From Terriglobia bacterium (GTDB lineage Bacteria > Acidobacteriota > Terriglobia > Terriglobales > Acidobacteriaceae): a stretch of 41,518 nucleotides of DNA. The stretch spans positions 1 to 41,518 of the forward strand of contig JAIQFF010000026.1 in NCBI GenBank assembly GCA_020073395.1, in the 5' to 3' direction. A program made the position numbers and the translations under genes. Below, one piece after another: positions 33,071-40,142 of this stretch. Each line of letters opens with the position of its first letter. The stretch's first letter is position 1. The notes beneath the pieces were generated by a model. The model saw only the letters and a program-made list of their open reading frames with translations, made no database searches and was not told where the DNA came from.

Positions 33071-33619
33071 TTAGACCAGCTCCAGTTCGTAACCTTCAAT
33101 GGTGACGGCGACAGATCGCTCAATGCACCCAATCGAAATGACCAGGGTCTTCCGACTGCTCTGCGCCAGAACGCCTTCCAGGCCGTCGAGGCATCCGCCT
33201 CGAATTCGGACTCGTTGCCCTACTCTCAGAAATGCATGCAGCGCGCACGGAAGCTTCTGCGCCAGCAGACGGCGCAGATCATCGATCTGCCGTGAAGGAA
33301 TTGGACTCGCATCTCCGTGAACCTGCACAAACCCCATGACGCCTTCCGTGCGCAAGACCCTGGTGCGCCAAGGGGCTGATGGCTGCAGCCGCACGAAGAC
33401 GTATCCGGAAAACAACGGAAGAGAGACAGTCTTTTGCCGGTCACTCCAGCGATGAGATTCGTTCACCAGGGGAAGGAACGTCTCCACACCTTTGCCTCGC
33501 AACTGGGCCGCAACCTTGCTTTCGAAACGGTATCGGGTCTGCACCACGTACCAGGGCTCGGCTGAGGATAGTTCTTCCTCCAGGGCTTCCGGCGGTAACC
33601 GGTCGGGGTAGGCTTTCAT
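33071..33619 (-). CDS. NusG-like antiterminator, UpxY/RfaH type
   Basis: The 182-residue protein has an NGN domain (WYVVQTRYRFESKVAAQLRG, FLPL, LFSGYVFVR) and a C-terminal KOW segment (LRVGQRVRIRGG). Paralogues of NusG of this kind (RfaH, UpxY, LoaP) let RNA polymerase read through long polysaccharide operons. It is the fourth gene of the locus, followed directly by the sugar transferase. The N-terminal 20 residues are acidic and not conserved. A RfaH-type ops element (GGCGGTAGC) is not visible in the leader of the wza-like gene, so recruitment would differ. Confidence 0.9.
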   Translation of the reverse strand: MKAYPDRLPPEALEEELSSAEPWYVVQTRYRFESKVAAQLRGKGVETFLPLVNESHRWSDRQKTVSLPLFSGYVFVRLQPSAPWRTRVLRTEGVMGFVQVHGDASPIPSRQIDDLRRLLAQKLPCALHAFLRVGQRVRIRGGCLDGLEGVLAQSSRKTLVISIGCIERSVAVTIEGYELELV

Positions 33620-33735
33620 GGGGATGTCAGCGGGTGTCGGATAAAGCTCTGCTACTTGAGTCCCATTCGGTTTGGCTGCTTGTCTTCCACAAATAACTTC
33701 AATTCAAAGAGGCCAGAAGGAAGTAACCTGCATTC

Positions 33736-34461
33736 TTACAGCCTCCGGTAAATTCCTTCACGGATTGGAAATGTTCGCCTGCTCAAGACCGATCCCAACA
33801 GTCGGGCATTAGTAGCCTGCATTACCTGGACGGCTCTTTGGGCCGCGGCACGCCGGGTCGAGTTCGCTTCCAGCACCAGGACGACTCCGTCGCTCAGGTA
33901 GCCGAGCAAGGCAGCGTCACTGCACAACGCAGCCGGGGGACCGTGAACTACGGCGTAGTCAAATTCGAGCCGCAGTTCCCTCAGTCTTCCGGGCAACCAT
34001 TCCACCGAGAGGCCGGCCTCGTTTTCCCCCATGAACATTTCGCGCGGCACACGCCACAAGTGGCTGGAGACGCGCCGCGCAGTGTCGCGCAAGGGTCTGA
34101 ATCCAGCCGGACGGAACACCGGCGACGGAGTTCCATAGTCCTCGTTTTCTTCAGCGGATTGAAGGTGGGCTTCGACCAGCGCCACATTTCCCGGAATCTG
34201 GGACGCCAGCACTTGCCCAACCCGAAAACAGATTCCGGCAACATCGCCATCTTCGACGGCACAGAAGACGACTTGCCGGGCCGGTTTCGGCCATCCCGGA
34301 AGAAATACCTGTCGCACCAGGCTGCGGATCTGCTCTTCGCCGAACCGGTCAGGATTCCAGGCAATCGACTCACGCGCCGCCGACGTCTGTGGCTGGGTTG
34401 CTTCCGTCTCGAAAATGTCGCCCGCCAGCGCCTGTTCCAGTAAATCCGGCCGTGTGCTCAT
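33736..34461 (-). CDS. CpsD/BY-kinase-like protein with lost ATPase motifs
   Basis: The 241-residue protein aligns along its length with CpsD/CapB-type tyrosine kinases, which follow Wzz-like genes. The key residues are changed, however. The Walker A position reads CAVEDGDVAGICFR (67-80) without GKS/T. The Walker A' position reads LVEAHLQ (95-101) where LIDADLR is expected. The Walker B position reads DYAVVHGPP (168-176) with His in place of Asp. The C-terminus lacks a tyrosine cluster. It is therefore probably a pseudo-ATPase that may still bind the co-polymerase encoded 24 bases upstream. AAGGAG precedes the start. A normal BY-kinase may be encoded elsewhere. Confidence 0.8.
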   Translation of the reverse strand: MSTRPDLLEQALAGDIFETEATQPQTSAARESIAWNPDRFGEEQIRSLVRQVFLPGWPKPARQVVFCAVEDGDVAGICFRVGQVLASQIPGNVALVEAHLQSAEENEDYGTPSPVFRPAGFRPLRDTARRVSSHLWRVPREMFMGENEAGLSVEWLPGRLRELRLEFDYAVVHGPPAALCSDAALLGYLSDGVVLVLEANSTRRAAAQRAVQVMQATNARLLGSVLSRRTFPIREGIYRRL

Positions 34462-34485
34462 TCATGTCTCCTTCGGCGACTCATC

Positions 34486-35958
34486 TCAAGGCAGTGACGC
34501 GAGGACCGGTATGCCCAGGTAGGCGACGACTTCATCCGGCGTCCGGAACCCCGGCGCCAGATAGTCAGCGGTAAAAGCCAGGCCCGTGCTCAAGGTGCCT
34601 CCGAGCATTACGCCGATCAGGCCGAACACCCAACCTGCCCGGGCCGGCAGGGCCGGGACCCTTGGTTCTTCGGCAATGGTGACGTTTAGAATTCCACCCT
34701 GGTCCAGGGCGTCCTCGATCCTCGCCTCTTCGCGCTTGTTCACGTACAGCAGATATTTCTCCTCCGCCGCCTTCAACTCTGCCAGCAATTCACCTTGCCG
34801 AAGCGCGTTCCCTCCGAGCCGCTGCGCGACTTCACGATAGCCTGCTACCTGGATGCGGACCGCTTGTCCGTGGGCCTCCAGCGTGCCTAGCTCCACTTGT
34901 GCCTTGATCAGTTCGGACTTCGCCCATTCATGATTGGGCTCCTGGTTCGTAGTCTCATCGCGCAATGGCGAATGCTCCTCGCCCAGGATGCTGGTTCTGG
35001 TCTCGGCAATTTGCTGATCGACTTCCTGCACCAGGCGGTACGAGGGTTGGAACTTGGTCAGCAGTTCAGTCCGCCTCAGCTGCAGTTCCAGGAGCTTTGA
35101 CTTCATCTTTTCTGTCAGTTGCGGGTTGTCGGAATTCCGAATCACGGTCAAGGTCCGCTCCGGCAACGACTTCAGCTTGGATTCCAGGTCCCGGATGCGC
35201 TGCCTGGTCTCAACGATCGTCACCTGGGTCTGGCGGTCGTTAGCTTCAGCGTCGTTGAGTTTCTGCAGCATCATGTCGCGCTCCTGCGCCGCCGAAACCA
35301 CGCCCTGATCGCTGCTGAAGTCCATGAGCCGGAACTCTGCGTCCAGCAACCCGCGCCGGGATTGCGTGACTTGCTGTTCAAAGAATTCGTACTCCCCCGA
35401 AGGGCGCCGCACCCGCTTCTGTCGTTCCAGATAGGCGTGCGCCAGAGAATGAAGTACGGCCACCGCCTGGGAGGGATCCGATGACGAATACTCCACTTGA
35501 ATCAGATTGGTTTTCCGTATCGGCACCACCGTCAGCCGGCGCGTCATCCGCCGCACCGACCGAGCCAACCGGAATTCCTCGCTGCCCCCAAGAAAACGGT
35601 CGTACCAGGGGCTGCCGGCCCCTGCCGTGGCTTGCACCACAGTGCGCAAGATTTCGTCGTCGCGCAGCAGCTCCACTTGTGAATTCAATTCTTCCTCCGT
35701 GATTTCGTCCCGCTGAAACATGGGCGATGGCGTGGGCGCGGGCGTTACCAGCGGATCGACTCGTCCTCGCCGCACCAGCACATTCATGTGGGCCTGGTAG
35801 GAGGGCGCCAACACGCCATAGCCAAGAACCGCCAGGAAGATCGCGATAAAGGAGGCCAGGGCCAGCCGGCGCTGCCGGAACAGCACGGCCAACAGGTCGC
35901 GCATCGTAGGGGAGATGGCGGGTACGGGCTTGCGAATGATCGTGAGTTCTTCCCCCAT
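34486..35958 (-). CDS. Polysaccharide co-polymerase / chain-length protein (Wzz/GumC-like)
   Basis: The 490-residue protein has the Wzz layout. There is a helix near residues 31-52 (LALASFIAIFLAVLGYGVLA), a large periplasmic domain with long coiled coils (about 200-400), a GNVR-like end, and a second helix near 441-467. It stops at GIPVLASLP, exactly where a Wzc-type protein would continue into its kinase domain; that part is the separate gene downstream. GGAG lies eight bases before the start. It controls chain length and export together with the Wza-like protein in the inner membrane. Confidence 0.9.
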   Translation of the reverse strand: MGEELTIIRKPVPAISPTMRDLLAVLFRQRRLALASFIAIFLAVLGYGVLAPSYQAHMNVLVRRGRVDPLVTPAPTPSPMFQRDEITEEELNSQVELLRDDEILRTVVQATAGAGSPWYDRFLGGSEEFRLARSVRRMTRRLTVVPIRKTNLIQVEYSSSDPSQAVAVLHSLAHAYLERQKRVRRPSGEYEFFEQQVTQSRRGLLDAEFRLMDFSSDQGVVSAAQERDMMLQKLNDAEANDRQTQVTIVETRQRIRDLESKLKSLPERTLTVIRNSDNPQLTEKMKSKLLELQLRRTELLTKFQPSYRLVQEVDQQIAETRTSILGEEHSPLRDETTNQEPNHEWAKSELIKAQVELGTLEAHGQAVRIQVAGYREVAQRLGGNALRQGELLAELKAAEEKYLLYVNKREEARIEDALDQGGILNVTIAEEPRVPALPARAGWVFGLIGVMLGGTLSTGLAFTADYLAPGFRTPDEVVAYLGIPVLASLP

Positions 35959-36095
35959 ACGGAGTTCTCCGGCCCGGCGGCCTTCTATCTATTTTTTCCT
36001 GGTATCGGGCAGCGGCTGAATCCGCTTGAGGGCACGGTAAGCCCGAGAGGCTTGCAATTCGATCTTCGAGAGGTGTTGCTTTCCGCGCCTCTTCT

Positions 36096-36839
36096 TTAAA
36101 ATTGGGTTGGGTTTACGTATGTGCTGAGACTGGAAGTCGGCAAGTAGCGCCGGATCTTCGAAATCACGTTCTGCGGAACGTATAACAAATCTCCTGCCCG
36201 CAGATGGAAATCCTCAGCCAGGTTATGCGCCTTCAACATCTGTTTTACGTTCAGGACACGGGCCTCGGTCCGCTCCTCGGAAATCCTCCGGAACAAAACC
36301 ACTTCGGAGTGTTTGGCCTGCTCGGTGAATCCTCCGGCCAAAGCCACACCTTCGGTTACCGTTGCGTCGCCGCGCAATTCGTACTTTCCCGGACGAGCCA
36401 CCGCTCCGGTAGCCATGAAATAAGGCTTCTCGAACTCCTTTAAATTAATCGTAACTTCCGGTTCGTGCAGTGTCGTGGCATAAGCCTGGCGGACCGCGCC
36501 ACGCAATTCAGCCACGGTAAGACCTTCCGCATACAACTCGTCCATGTCCCGGAGCGCGATGAAGCCATCCGGCTGCACACTGAGGGTCTGGTCGAACTCG
36601 GAGGCGAAATTGAATTTGATCTCGATCACGTCGCTTTTTCGTAGCCGGTATAGCGGACGGCGGTTCCCCATCTCGTCTGGACTCGATGCACCGTCCGCTA
36701 TTCCGGATTTCGTGGCCTCCGCCGCCCCTTGGCTGGTGCTTGTCACTTTCATCTGCTCCTGAGCCACGGCGGCCACCGAACCCGCCTGCACGGCAAAACC
36801 AACAAGGGCAATTACCGTACAGGTCAGAACTCGTTTCAT
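36096..36839 (-). CDS. Polysaccharide export protein (Wza-like, SLBB)
   Basis: The 247-residue protein starts with a signal peptide (VIALVGFAVQAGSVAAVAQ). A polysaccharide export domain follows (YRLRKSDVIEIKF, about 65-150), then an SLBB domain (YFMATGAVARPGKYEL, about 155-215) and a C-terminal segment. It has no lipobox cysteine, unlike E. coli Wza, and is shorter than that protein (379), so it may form a smaller periplasmic or outer-membrane ring. It is the first gene of the minus-strand locus, 137 bases before the Wzz-like gene, and has a purine-rich ribosome site (GAGAGAAAGAGAG). Confidence 0.88.
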   Translation of the reverse strand: MKRVLTCTVIALVGFAVQAGSVAAVAQEQMKVTSTSQGAAEATKSGIADGASSPDEMGNRRPLYRLRKSDVIEIKFNFASEFDQTLSVQPDGFIALRDMDELYAEGLTVAELRGAVRQAYATTLHEPEVTINLKEFEKPYFMATGAVARPGKYELRGDATVTEGVALAGGFTEQAKHSEVVLFRRISEERTEARVLNVKQMLKAHNLAEDFHLRAGDLLYVPQNVISKIRRYLPTSSLSTYVNPTQF

Positions 36840-36898
36840 TTTCTCTCTTTCTCTCTATGCTTCTGCCGCCTCGGGCGCGGCAACTTTGGGTATTTTGT

Positions 36899-36927
36899 AA
36901 GTTATGCCGGTGGACAAAGAGCGGCAA
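36899..36927 (-). promoter_or_regulatory. Candidate sigma-70-like promoter of the exopolysaccharide locus
   Basis: Read on the minus strand, TTGCCG (36927-36922) and TAACTT (36904-36899) are 17 bases apart. Transcription would start about 50 bases before the wza-like gene at 36839. The matches to TTGACA and TATAAT are partial, so this is a guess supported mainly by position. Confidence 0.25.
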
Positions 36928-36986
36928 GACATGGGAAGTATCGTCCACAAAGGTAGGCATCTTGAGACGAGGCGCTGAATTATGAT

Positions 36987-37069
36987 GTAGCGCTGGCATC
37001 TTGCCGGCTGTCCCGAGGACGTCTCGCCCTCGGCCCAGCGGGCGGGACGCCCGCCGCCGCCACGCTACA
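36987..37069. repeat. Intergenic repeat with TGTAGCG/CGCTACA ends
   Basis: This 83-base element is bounded by TGTAGCG (36987-36993) and CGCTACA (37063-37069). Inside are hairpins such as GCGGGCG/CGCCCGC with a GGA loop (about 37038-37054) and a GCTGGCATCTTGCCGGC stem. It resembles the other GC-rich hairpin elements of the window, lies between the divergent wza-like and LuxR-like genes, and contains no gene. Confidence 0.55.
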
Positions 37070-37104
37070 AACCCCAGAGGTAATTGTTCTCGTCTTCTTT
37101 GGTA

Positions 37105-37382
37105 GTACACACAAAAGTAGACTGGCGAATCGCGCAGGCCCGGTGTCCGGGTAGAGGAAAGTCCGGATAGGCTTTTATCTATATTGAATGCATGGAGTTA
37201 GGGGCTAACTCAGGGAGACTGCACGCTCTCTGGCCGATTTCGGTCTGGTTTGTCCACAGGTCATCTGACCATCCGCAATGTCGAGATGTCACAGAAACGT
37301 CCCCCAACACTCTTGTAGGCTGACACCAATCTGTTCGGGATGGGATTGGATCGGAGGATGCAACCGTGCGCCGAAAGGACAT
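37105..37382 (+). other. Hairpin-rich leader upstream of the LuxR-type regulator
   Basis: The rest of the 543-base gap (36840-37382) holds no convincing gene. On the plus strand it has several stems: CCCGG/CCGGG near 37138-37150, a perfect GAGTTAG/CTAACTC stem (37195-37211), GGCCGA/CGGTC near 37230, and GGTCA/TGACC near 37258. A dense set of stems before a regulator suggests a structured 5' leader or small RNA. I cannot match it to a known riboswitch. Confidence 0.35.
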
Positions 37383-38099
37383 GTGACCTCAATACTAGAT
37401 GGAACTTCGACTTCGATTGGAGTGCTGGTCGCCGACTCCAATCAGATGCAATGCCAGCTTCTGGTCAGCGCCCTTCGCCGCCGTCCAGAACTCCAGGTCA
37501 CCTCATGCCTTCTTGATCCGGACGTCATCCTGCACGCGATTAGCTCGCTGCCCGTCCAGGTCGCCGTGCTTAATGCTGACAGTCCTAGGGATGGCTGGCC
37601 GGATATGACGGTGGTGCGACGGATGCATCTGACCCACCCTGAGGTGGCAAAAATCATTTTGCTCGACACCTATGATCGCGAGGTCGTGGTCAACGCCTTC
37701 CGCTCCGGCGCGCGCGGCTTGTTTTGTTTTTCCCAGTACCCTTTTCGCCTGCTCTGCAAGTGTATCCAGAGCGTGCATCACGGACAGGTGTGGGCCAACA
37801 GCGAACAGATGCAATACCTCGTCGAGGCATTGAGCCAGGTACCCTCGCTGCACATGGTCAATTCGCGAGGGATTCGCTTGCTAACCCCGCGCGAAGAGCA
37901 GGTCGTGGCCCTGGTTGCGGACGGCCTCAGCAATCGCGAGGTGGCGCGTGAACTCTGCCTTAGTGAGCACACCATCAAGAAATATCTGTTCCGTATCTTC
38001 GATAAGCTGGGCATATCGAGCCGCGTGGAACTGGTGCTGTACGCGCTCAGCCACGGTGGATCTCGTCAAGCCGAGTGGCTCGCCGGAATTGGCGCCTGA
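37383..38099 (+). CDS. LuxR/NarL-type regulator with degenerate receiver domain
   Basis: From the GTG at 37383 (AAAGGA at 37374-37379) the product is 238 residues. The first 140 residues have the receiver fold (IGVLVADSN, LRRRPELQV, FRSGARGLF). The phosphate-accepting Asp is Asn64 (VLNADSP), the usual Thr/Ser position is Asp in ILLDTYD, and the usual Lys is missing. The C-terminus is an intact LuxR-type helix-turn-helix (LTPREEQVVALVADGLSNRE, then LSEHTIKKYLFRIFDKLGI). It is transcribed away from the wza-like gene and likely controls the exopolysaccharide locus without phosphorylation. The open frame reaches 37278, but the upstream part is not receiver-like. Confidence 0.87.
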   Translation: MTSILDGTSTSIGVLVADSNQMQCQLLVSALRRRPELQVTSCLLDPDVILHAISSLPVQVAVLNADSPRDGWPDMTVVRRMHLTHPEVAKIILLDTYDREVVVNAFRSGARGLFCFSQYPFRLLCKCIQSVHHGQVWANSEQMQYLVEALSQVPSLHMVNSRGIRLLTPREEQVVALVADGLSNREVARELCLSEHTIKKYLFRIFDKLGISSRVELVLYALSHGGSRQAEWLAGIGA

Positions 38100-38173
38100 C
38101 GCGGTGACGACAAGCCTTTGACTCTGGGTGGATCAGGCCTCGCGGGACCGCGCGAATCTGAAGACTTCACCCG

Positions 38174-38440
38174 TCACCGGGTCTCCGGCATCTTCTGGCA
38201 GACAATGACAGTGTGTCCGGTCTTGGAGTCGATCCGCGTAGTTACCGGCACGCAGCGGCAAGATACCGTATTTGCGTTCTCCCGTTTGGTCACCACGCAG
38301 TGTTCGATGACCTCCGCGGTTGGCGGCGGCATCTGGCTGCGCACCGGAGCGGGCGGTGGCGGCTGAGGTGGCGCGACCGTCTTCTTCTTGGCGGAGCAGC
38401 CAATCAGGAGCACCAGCAACATGAGCCACAGATTCTTCAT
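38174..38440 (-). CDS. Small Pro-rich lipoprotein
   Basis: The 88-residue protein starts MKNLWLMLLVLLIGC, a clear lipoprotein signal with lipobox LIGC and Cys15 as the lipidated residue. A Lys-rich and Pro-rich stretch follows (APPQPPPPAPVRSQMPPP). The last 45 residues form a small domain with three Cys and several Thr/Val (CVVTKRENANTVSCRCVPV). I know no family. It lies alone between the LuxR-like gene (convergent) and the propeller gene. An upstream extension of the frame to 38551 overlaps the repeat element and is unlikely. Confidence 0.7.
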   Translation of the reverse strand: MKNLWLMLLVLLIGCSAKKKTVAPPQPPPPAPVRSQMPPPTAEVIEHCVVTKRENANTVSCRCVPVTTRIDSKTGHTVIVCQKMPETR

Positions 38441-38501
38441 GGGTGAATAGCAATCCGATTGGCCCACTATAAGGCACCGCTCATCCCGTGGATATACACT
38501 C

Positions 38502-38662
38502 GAGGGTGCCCCGTCCAAACTCCGCTTGGGCGGGGATTTTCGTCTGGACACAATAGCGGACGCGACTCGATTTCACCCGCGAGCGCGCGAGATTCCCTGA
38601 CTGAAAATTGCGGCATCCGCAAAAAAATCCCCGTCCAAGCGGAGCTTGGACGGGGCACCCTC
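38502..38662. repeat. Long inverted-repeat element, 39-base arms
   Basis: The left arm (38502-38540) and right arm (38624-38662) are inverted copies matching at 37 of 39 bases. They begin with GAGGGTGCCCCGTCCAA and end with GATTTT. Each arm can also fold alone (CCCCGTCC/GGGCGGGG type stems). The 83-base spacer has no gene. A shorter related hairpin lies at 40104-40130. With no transposase, it looks like a non-autonomous mobile or REP-like element. Confidence 0.72.
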
Positions 38663-38686
38663 TGGAGTTATGGATAGGCACAGGAC

Positions 38687-39997
38687 TTACATCAGCGCGT
38701 ACAGGAATCCATCGGTGCTGCCCACGTAGATCACATTATTCACTACCACTGGCGACGACAGTATGGCGCCCACGCTCATCATCTTCTGGACGCCGATCAC
38801 CATGCTCTCGTAGAAATTGTCGGCGAATGCGGCTTCGTATTTGGGAGTTCCATCGGGCTTGGTAAGTGGCGGACCGTTTTGCCGCGAAGCGTCGGTCTCA
38901 AATGTCCAGGCTAATTTCTGGCTGGCGAGATCGATGGCGATGAGCTTGCCCTGGTGTGAGCCGATATACAGCATACCGCCGGCAAGGGCCGGCGAAGAAA
39001 ACAGGGGCCAGCCGCCGAACTTCAGAGAGAAGATGGGAGTTCCCGCCTTGGCATCCAGGGCATAGACCGTAGCCGTGTCTGAGGTGGCGAAGTACACCTT
39101 GCCATCCTGCACCGCCGGGGAAGTGATGACCCACGAGCCTTTGTTGTTGAAGGCCCACTTTTTCTCTCCCGTACGGGCATCCAGGGCATAGAAGTTCGAA
39201 TCGCGGCAGCCGAAGTACACCACGCCGTCCATGACAGCGGCGGACGACTGAATGCCGACCTGGTTGTAGATGTTGTGGTCCTCGCCGGTCTTGAAACGCC
39301 ATTTCTCTTTTCCACTGGCGGCATCGAGCGCGTAGAAGTAGCTATCCCAACTGCCTATGAACAAGGTCCCGTCGGAGATCGCCGGAGAGGCGTGGACGAC
39401 ATCGCCGGTGTGAAATTTCCATTTCAGCGCCCCGCTTGCCGCGTCCAGGGCATAGACGTTGCCATCCCCGCTCCCGAAATACACGGCCCCGCCCCACAAA
39501 ACCGGAGACGATAAGTAAAAATCAAAAGGATCGGGCATGGTCTCCGCGGCGGGCTCAGACCCGTGCAGATGCTTGCCTGCGAACCGCTTTTCACCCTCGG
39601 TCTGAAATTTCCATTTCAGTTTCCCGCTGGCAGCATCGACCGCGTAAAACCTGCCGTTATAGCTACCGAAATATACGACTCCGTTCTCGACCGCAGGCGA
39701 CGACGTCACCCGCACCCCGGTGAAGAGCTTCCATTTTTGCGTGCCGGATGCGAGATCAACCGCGTACAGATTCCCGTCTGTACTCCCCACGAAAACCATG
39801 CCATCGGCCACCGCGGGCGATGAGATTACCTGGCCATCAGTGTGAAACCTCCACTTGACTTGACTGAACTTGGGGACGCCTTGCGCCTTATAGACGCCCG
39901 TGTGGGCCAGGTCCCCGCGAAACATGGCGGCGTCCTGGCCGAGAGCAGTGAGACAAAACAGCAGCGCGGCGAGCAGAGTACGGCGGGCAATTTTCAT
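38687..39997 (-). CDS. Secreted PQQ-like beta-propeller protein
   Basis: The 436-residue protein starts with a signal peptide (TLLAALLFCLTALGQ) and is otherwise a run of about eight beta-propeller blades of the PQQ/Trp-motif type (PF13360). Repeats have the pattern SSPAVxxGxVYFGSxDGxxYALDAxSGxxKWxF. This type includes BamB and PQQ alcohol dehydrogenases. Catalytic Ca-binding residues of true PQQ dehydrogenases are not evident, so I call it a structural or binding protein in the periplasm. The frame is open to 40117, but the signal peptide fixes the start at 39997. It lies downstream of the aldehyde dehydrogenase gene. Confidence 0.85.
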   Translation of the reverse strand: MKIARRTLLAALLFCLTALGQDAAMFRGDLAHTGVYKAQGVPKFSQVKWRFHTDGQVISSPAVADGMVFVGSTDGNLYAVDLASGTQKWKLFTGVRVTSSPAVENGVVYFGSYNGRFYAVDAASGKLKWKFQTEGEKRFAGKHLHGSEPAAETMPDPFDFYLSSPVLWGGAVYFGSGDGNVYALDAASGALKWKFHTGDVVHASPAISDGTLFIGSWDSYFYALDAASGKEKWRFKTGEDHNIYNQVGIQSSAAVMDGVVYFGCRDSNFYALDARTGEKKWAFNNKGSWVITSPAVQDGKVYFATSDTATVYALDAKAGTPIFSLKFGGWPLFSSPALAGGMLYIGSHQGKLIAIDLASQKLAWTFETDASRQNGPPLTKPDGTPKYEAAFADNFYESMVIGVQKMMSVGAILSSPVVVNNVIYVGSTDGFLYALM

Positions 39998-40057
39998 TCG
40001 GGATAGACGCGGGAACCTGGATAAGGTCACTATCACCACGAACCACGTGTTGAGTCC

Positions 40058-40086
40058 AAAAAGAAAAGGGGAAGCCGAAGCTTCCC
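40058..40086 (-). terminator. Intrinsic terminator after the aldehyde dehydrogenase gene
   Basis: On the minus strand GGGAAGC (40086-40080) and GCTTCCC (40075-40069) form a stem around a TTCG loop. A T-rich tract (rich in T from 40067 to 40058) follows directly. This is a textbook rho-independent terminator for the gene ending at 40143. Confidence 0.75.
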
Positions 40087-40103
40087 TCTTGATAAGCCGA
40101 AGA

Positions 40104-40130
40104 CCCCGCCCAAGCAAAGCTTGGACGGGG
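40104..40130. repeat. Short hairpin related to the 38502-38662 element
   Basis: CCCCGCCCAAGC (40104-40115) and GCTTGGACGGGG (40119-40130) pair at 11 of 12 bases around AAA. The sequence is nearly the same as half of each arm of the larger element at 38502-38662, so it is probably a solo or partial copy. It lies between the aldehyde dehydrogenase stop and the terminator. Confidence 0.55.
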
Positions 40131-40142
40131 CATCCCAGGAGA

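Noticed and set aside
37150-37170. Match to the RNase P RNA core (GAGGAAAGTCCGG)
   Set aside because: A 13-base match to conserved region I is present, but the other conserved regions do not follow and the space before the next gene is too short for a full RNase P RNA.
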